Origin: CAYGZA01 sp964354135
GTDB lineage: Bacteria; Planctomycetota; Planctomycetia; Pirellulales; Thermoguttaceae
Direction: 5' to 3'
Length of the DNA stretch: 9,463 nucleotides
NCBI GenBank assembly: GCA_964354135.1
Contig: CAYGZA010000275.1
Coordinates: forward strand, 1-9,463
Shown here: positions 1-6,000 of the stretch, piece after piece
How the letters are laid out: each line of letters starts with the position of its first letter
Numbering within the stretch: position 1 is the stretch's first letter
Program-made: the position numbers and the translations under genes
The notes under the pieces: model-generated
Told to the model about the DNA's origin: nothing
Database searches by the model: none
What the model saw: the letters and a program-made list of their open reading frames with translations, nothing else

Positions 1-3000
1 GGTGCTTGTTGGGGCTTTCCGTCTCGGCCCCCGTCCGCTTGTCGATCCGCTTGGCCTCGGCCACCTGGCGGCACATCTGGAGTGCCAGCTCGTGCCGGCC
101 GCTGGCGAAGTGGCAGTAGCCGATGATGTACCAGTAGCTGTCCAAGAGGTCGCTCTTCTCGTAGCGTTTCGCGTAGCGGTTGCACGCCGCCGCGGCCTGG
201 TCGTAGCTCTTCATCTCCAAGAGGGCGTTGGACGCCGCGAAGGCCGCCTGGTCCGCGGCGGGGTCGTCGGGGTAGGCGGTCAGGAAGCCTTCGAGCATGC
301 GCCAGGCCCGCCGCACCAGGTCGACCCGGTTGACCTTCTGCTGGCGGAGCTTGGGGTCTTCGCCCGCCCCGGGCGCCTTCGCATAGACCCGCTGGGCCAA
401 GGCGTAGGCAGCCGCCGCCACATAGGGCTCGGGCGGATATTCCCGCAGCAGGCGGCCCATCACGTCCACGCTCCGCAGGAACTCCCCCTGGCCGTCGAGG
501 AACCCCGCCACGCCGCTCTCGCGGAAGAAGCTGCTCTCGACCGTCGCGCGGAAGATCAGGTAGGCCCGCTCGTATTCGCCCATCTCGTGGTACGCCGCGG
601 CGACCTTCATGATCTTCGCAAAGGGGATTTCCTCGGCCGGCCACTTCTCCTTGACGATCTCGAAGTAGCGGACGATCTTGGCCGAAGGGCCGAGCTCCAG
701 GTGCGCGTCGAGGAGCATCTGGACCGCGTCCTTGTAGACCTCGCCGCGGAGGTTCTTCCAGTTGTCCACGAGGCCGGTCAAGTGCCCCTGGGCGGCCTTG
801 TAGTCGCGCTTCTGGAAAAGCCGCTTGCCCAGCTCGTAGAGCTCCTGCGGCGTCAGCTCATACTTGTCGGCCGACGTGGCCCCCTGCGCCAGCACGGCCA
901 GCGGCTTGGGCGCGGCGACCGCCAGTTGCTCGGGGCGGTAGGCGTTGCGGATCACCGTCGGGGCCGCACGGTACGAGCCCGGCAGGTAGCCGTTGAGCTC
1001 GTAGTGGATCGGAGCGACGTACCGCTTCGTGCCCACGTAGAAGGTGATCGCACCGGGCCCGATCTCGAACCGCTCGAAGTCCCCTTTCACCGATTTCTCG
1101 ATCACCGTCGCGCCGCAGGGGATCGGCTCCGTGACGACGAGGTACTCCAGTTGCTCCTCGGGCACGTTCGGCGTGACGTCCTTGCGCCAGATTTCGAGCC
1201 CCACCTGCCCGCGCCGCCCGACGGGCAGTTGCGTGAGCGGGTTATGGAAAATGTTGTAGCTCCCTTCGAGGACGCCGAATCCGCGCGGGATCTCCCGGCC
1301 GTCCAGCTCCAGCGGGGCCGGCTCGTGCGTGCGGCGCACGGTCCACTGGTCGGTTGTCTCCTTCAGCTTCTCCGCCGGCACGAATCCGCCGAGGATGCAC
1401 TGATACGCGTACCGTCCGCGCCCGGTGATCTGGAACTGGATCCGCTGCTTCGGAAAAGGGGACTGGCTCCGAGTCCCCGAGGTGCCTGTCCCCTTTTCCG
1501 CCTGGCTCCGAGTCTCCGAGGTGCCTGTCCCCTTTTCCGTCGCGAGGAGCTTCGCCGGGACGTCGATCACGCGGGTCGTCGAGCTGTCGTCGACGTCCAG
1601 CACTTGGGTTCGGATGTCGTTGACGAAGACGGCCAGCCGATAATGCTCGCCCTGGAAGCGGCTCTCGCTGAACCACTCGCAGAGGGCCAGCGCCGCCGGG
1701 CCGGTCGCCTTGTCCGGGCTCCAGCGATGGCCCACGCGATGGGCCAGGAGCCAGTCGACCAACTGCTTGGCCTGCGGGGCCTTCGGGCTGGTCCTCTGGA
1801 GTGCCAGGGCGTACAAGCCTCGCAGTTCCGCGGGCGAATGGCTCCAGGGGAGCGATCCCTGGGGCGCACGGCGCCGAAGCGCCGCGTCGTCCAGGTTCCG
1901 CTGGGCCAAGAGTGCCAGCAGCTCGCCGGCCGTGGCCTTGCGGTCCATCTCGATAAACGCCAGCGCCAAGTGAGCCAGCGCGGCCGCCGACAGCGCCGGC
2001 CGATCGCGATAGAGCCGGTTGGCCACCGCGAAATCGCCCTGCCCGGCCGTCGAAAGCCCGTGCAGCAGGATCGCCTTGCTCTCGTAGTCGCTGTTGTCCG
2101 TGGCGGCCATCTGGCTCTTCAGGTAACCGAGGGCCTTGTTGTAGCAGTCGTCGGGCACCGGGTACTTGGCGGCGCGGGCCAGGCTGAGGCCCCACACCAC
2201 CCGGGCGCTCACGTACCGGTCGCTCTTGCCGCCGCGGCCGGTCCAGCTCCAGCCGCCGTCGTCGAGTTGCGACGAGACCAGAAGCGAGACCGAGGCGCGG
2301 ACCCGGCCGTCGAGCGATTGGGCCTGCGGGCTCCCCGCCTCGCGGGCCCCGCCCATGAGCTTCTGGAGGCCGAGCGACGCCAAGAGGTCGCTGGTGGCCG
2401 AGTCGAGGCCGGAGGCGAAGCGGCTGGAATCGATCTGGCACAAGGGCGCCGCCCCCAGCACGATGTCCAGGAGGCTTCGCTCAACCGTCGGCCCGACGAT
2501 GATTTGCAGGCTGGGCCCTTCGAGCGTCATGTTCTTGGGCGGCTCGACCCAGACAGTGGTGTCGCTGGTGGCCGAGCCGCTCGCCGTGGCGTAGACCGCC
2601 ATGCCGTAGGGCAGAAGCGGCACGGCGCGGCGGACCACGTCGCGCTGCGCGCCGGCGGCCACGGTCAGCTCGAATACGGCGCTCGCATCGGCCGCCGGCT
2701 TCTCGTTTTCGGCAGGCAGGGATGCCTGCCCTACTGCCTCGGGCCGCTTGAGCGCGGTCTTGAAGGCCAGGTCGTGGATGCCCTTGGCCTTCACGTCGAG
2801 GGTCTTCTTTTCCTCCGTGCTGCGGCCGCCGATCGTGGTCTTGAGCGTCACTTCGATCTGGCCCTTCTCGACCGCGTCGTTGTGGACCGAAACCGAGATC
2901 TCGGCCTCATCGCCGTCGGTGAAGGCCATCGGCAGCTTCAACTGGCCGAACAGGTCCTTCTTGACGACCAGCTCGCCGGTCGATTCGCCGGCCAGCGTTT

Positions 3001-6000
3001 CCTGAGTGATCCCCTTGGCCACGAGGCTCCACGAAGTGGACCGCTGCGGCACGGTGACTTTGAGCACCGCTTTGCCGTCCGCGCCGGTGACGATCGCCGG
3101 GTTCCAGTAGCCGGTGTCCTGCGGCGCAAGCGGCGCGAGAGCGCCCAGCGCTCCCTGGAGCGCGCCACCGCCTGACTCGTATAGTTGTTCCGTGAACTTC
3201 CCCGTGGACATCTGAGCATTCCAGAAGTGTGCGTCGGCGGCGGCCTGCACCTGCGTGCCAAACATCTCTTGGCCGGCCGACAGCCCGACTGTCATGCCTC
3301 CCGCGGGACGGGCTTGGCGAGCCATACCGCGTGCCCCGAAGCCGAGCCCCTGTCCGCCCATGGACCCTGCCGGCCCAACCGTGATGGCGTTGTACGCGAC
3401 GTCTGCGTTGAGACGCCGAGTCGCACGCCCGAGAGCCACCACGTCCACTGCTCGGCCGCTCCCGCCGACATCGCCCCAAGCCTCAGGGGACACGGTCGGG
3501 GCCGTCAACTCGATCATCGAATCGAAATCGGCCATGACCTCGTCGCCGGCACGGTTAACGTCTGCCCCCAGGGTTAGGCCGTGGCGAATGCGCGGGGTGA
3601 CCATCATCCGGAGCGAGTCCGCGTTTTGTCCGCTGGCCTCCAGTCGTTCGATTTGCTCCAGAATTGCTCTCACCTTCTCAACCTGACCGGCGCTTGCGCG
3701 CAGTACGAGGTTAGCGGCGTGTTCGCGAAGTACGAGTGTGTCCAGCCCGTCCAACAGTTCCATTCGGACGGCGCCGACCGGCCCCCGCTCTTCCGCACGA
3801 TCGAGCACGGCGGCCAGGCGGCTTAATTCCTCCTCCTTGGCCAGTTCCGCCCGGTCCTGCTCGGCCAGGAGTTGCGGGTCGATCGGCCTGGTCTCCGGCC
3901 GGTAACTGAAGGTGATGCTCGCCGTGGTCCGCACCGCCGGCTGGCGCAACCCACCGCGGAAGAAGTCCTGGATCGGCGGTACGGGCCAACTGAATCGCTC
4001 CAGGAGGGCCCGCTCGATCATCGCCAGGCTCACTTCGGCCGCGACCGGCTTGCCCTGCGGGTCGGTCGTGGTGACCGTCACCTCGACCTCCTCACCCGGC
4101 TTGGGCGGCCCTTGCACATCGACCTTCCGTTTCGTGACGACACTCACACGCAGGTCGCGCTCCACGGCAAAGGGGCTCGACGCCGCATGGAATCGCAGGA
4201 CGGGCTTGGGCGGCTTCTTCCTCGGCGCGGGTTCTTTTCCCTTTTCGGCAGGCGAGGACGCCTGCCCTACTGCATCGGCCTTGGGTCGCGGGTCGGTCAT
4301 CACCGCCACGGCCAACTCGAAATTCGGGGCCAGCTTGGCGGTCATTGGGATGTCCAGCGGGTTGGGCCCCTTGGCCAACTGGACCAGCTTGTAGTCCAGC
4401 ACGCGGGCCCCCTGGAACGTGACCAGGGCCAAGGCCGGCTCTTCGCGCCAGTGGAGCTGCACCTTCGCGGTGTCGCCCACTTTGAAGGTGTGCTTGTCGG
4501 CCAGGATCCGCAGGCGGACGCGGTCCTCCTCGTCGGAAACCTGCACCAGGTTCTGCCCGGAGATCACGTTCTTGAAGCGGTCGGTCCCTTCGACGCGGAG
4601 GACGTAGCGGCCGCCCTTCTCGACCTTGAGGGTCTTGCGGGCGGAGCCGTCGGCCGCGGTTTCGAGCGGATGCTTCTCCACGAGCCGCTCGCCGACCTTG
4701 CCTTCCACCACGGTCCTCTCCAAGACGCTGAGCGTCAGCTTCTGAGCGATGGGCTTGCCCTCGGCATCGGTGGTCTTGACCGCGGCCTCGAAGGTCTCGC
4801 CCGCCACGTAGACCGGCCGCACCGTGCTCACGGCAACCGAGAAGCCCTGGCAGGCCAGCACGAAGTTGGCCGCGGTCTGCAAGTTCCGCTCGGGCAAGGT
4901 CACCACGAGGGGCAAGACCTGGGTCTCGCTGAACTCGCGGGTCGGGAGCTTGAAGCGGACCTCGCCTTTGGCGTCCGTGGTGGCGGTGTGCAGGCGCTCG
5001 TCGGCCAACTGGTAGCGGACCTCGTGGCCGGCCAGCGGGGCCCCGTAGTAGTAGGCCGCGCGGATCGTGCCTTCGATCTCCTCGCCGCGGTAGTAGACCC
5101 GCCGCGGCGTGTCGATCACCAGCCGCACCGGCTCCAGCACGTATTCCTGCACGAGAAACGCCCCGGCAAAGGTCTTTCCCGCCTCGTCGCGGACGCTGAA
5201 GCGGTACTCCCCTTGCGGGCTCCCGGCGGGGAGCGTGAAATCGGCCGCAAAGGAGCCGAAGTCGCCCAGGGCGACCTTGGTCTGGTAGACCAGCCGGTTG
5301 CGGCCGTCGAAGACCTCCAGCGTGTACTTCTTCCCCTTGTCGATCACGTAGTTGTCTTCTGCCGCGCGGCGGAGGCAGCCGCGGAGGTGAACCAGGTCGC
5401 CGGCCCGATACGCCGGCCGATCCGTGTAGAGGTAGCCCTTGTCGGAAAGCCCCTGGGCCACGCCGACGCCCTGGAGCCCCACCACGTTGGACGCCACGTG
5501 CCCGCCTGCAATCGCGAAGACGCGGACGTCGGCGGCGTCCTTCAACTCCTTGAACTCGCCGCGGAAGACGCCGTCCTTGCCCGTCACCCCCTCGGCGAAG
5601 ACCTGCTTGCCGTTGGAGATCAGGAGTCTCACTTCCGGCCACGGCTTGCCCGTGAGCATGTTCTCGGCAAAGACGAAGACCTCGTTCCGCGAACTCTTGA
5701 CGACGATGTCCAGGTCGCTCTGGATCAGGAGCGTCGTGGCCTCGTGGGTCTTGCTGCTGGCGGTGACGGCCATCACGCCGGCCCGGGAAGGGGCTAGGGG
5801 CTGGGGGCTAGGGGTTAGGGACACCTCGATCGCGCTTTCCAATTCCTGGTGCTTCGCGTACTTCGGGACGGCGAAGTCGAAGGTCTTGTCGGGGCTGATC
5901 AGGGCGATGTCGAGCCCCTCGACGCCGCGGGCGAGGTGCATCTTGCGGAAATAGGTCTCCAGATCGACCTTGTAGGCGCGGACGGTCACCGATTCGAGGT

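Noticed and set aside
1451..1539. CRISPR-like array
   Set aside because: Only two units, no spacers, internal inverted symmetry and location inside a coding frame; fits a REP-type palindrome instead.
2..3175. Plus-strand open frame of about 1057 codons
   Set aside because: Codon-register antisense of the macroglobulin gene; Arg/Leu/Val/Gly/His-rich with no recognisable domain. It is open because the true gene rarely uses codons whose complement is a stop.
4092..5642. Minus-strand open frame of about 516 codons in another frame
   Set aside because: Arg/Gly/Ala-rich out-of-frame translation of the macroglobulin gene, without motifs.
3872..5797. Plus-strand open frame of about 641 codons
   Set aside because: Same register and same composition as the other shadows; the minus strand here encodes clear MG2 and macroglobulin motifs.
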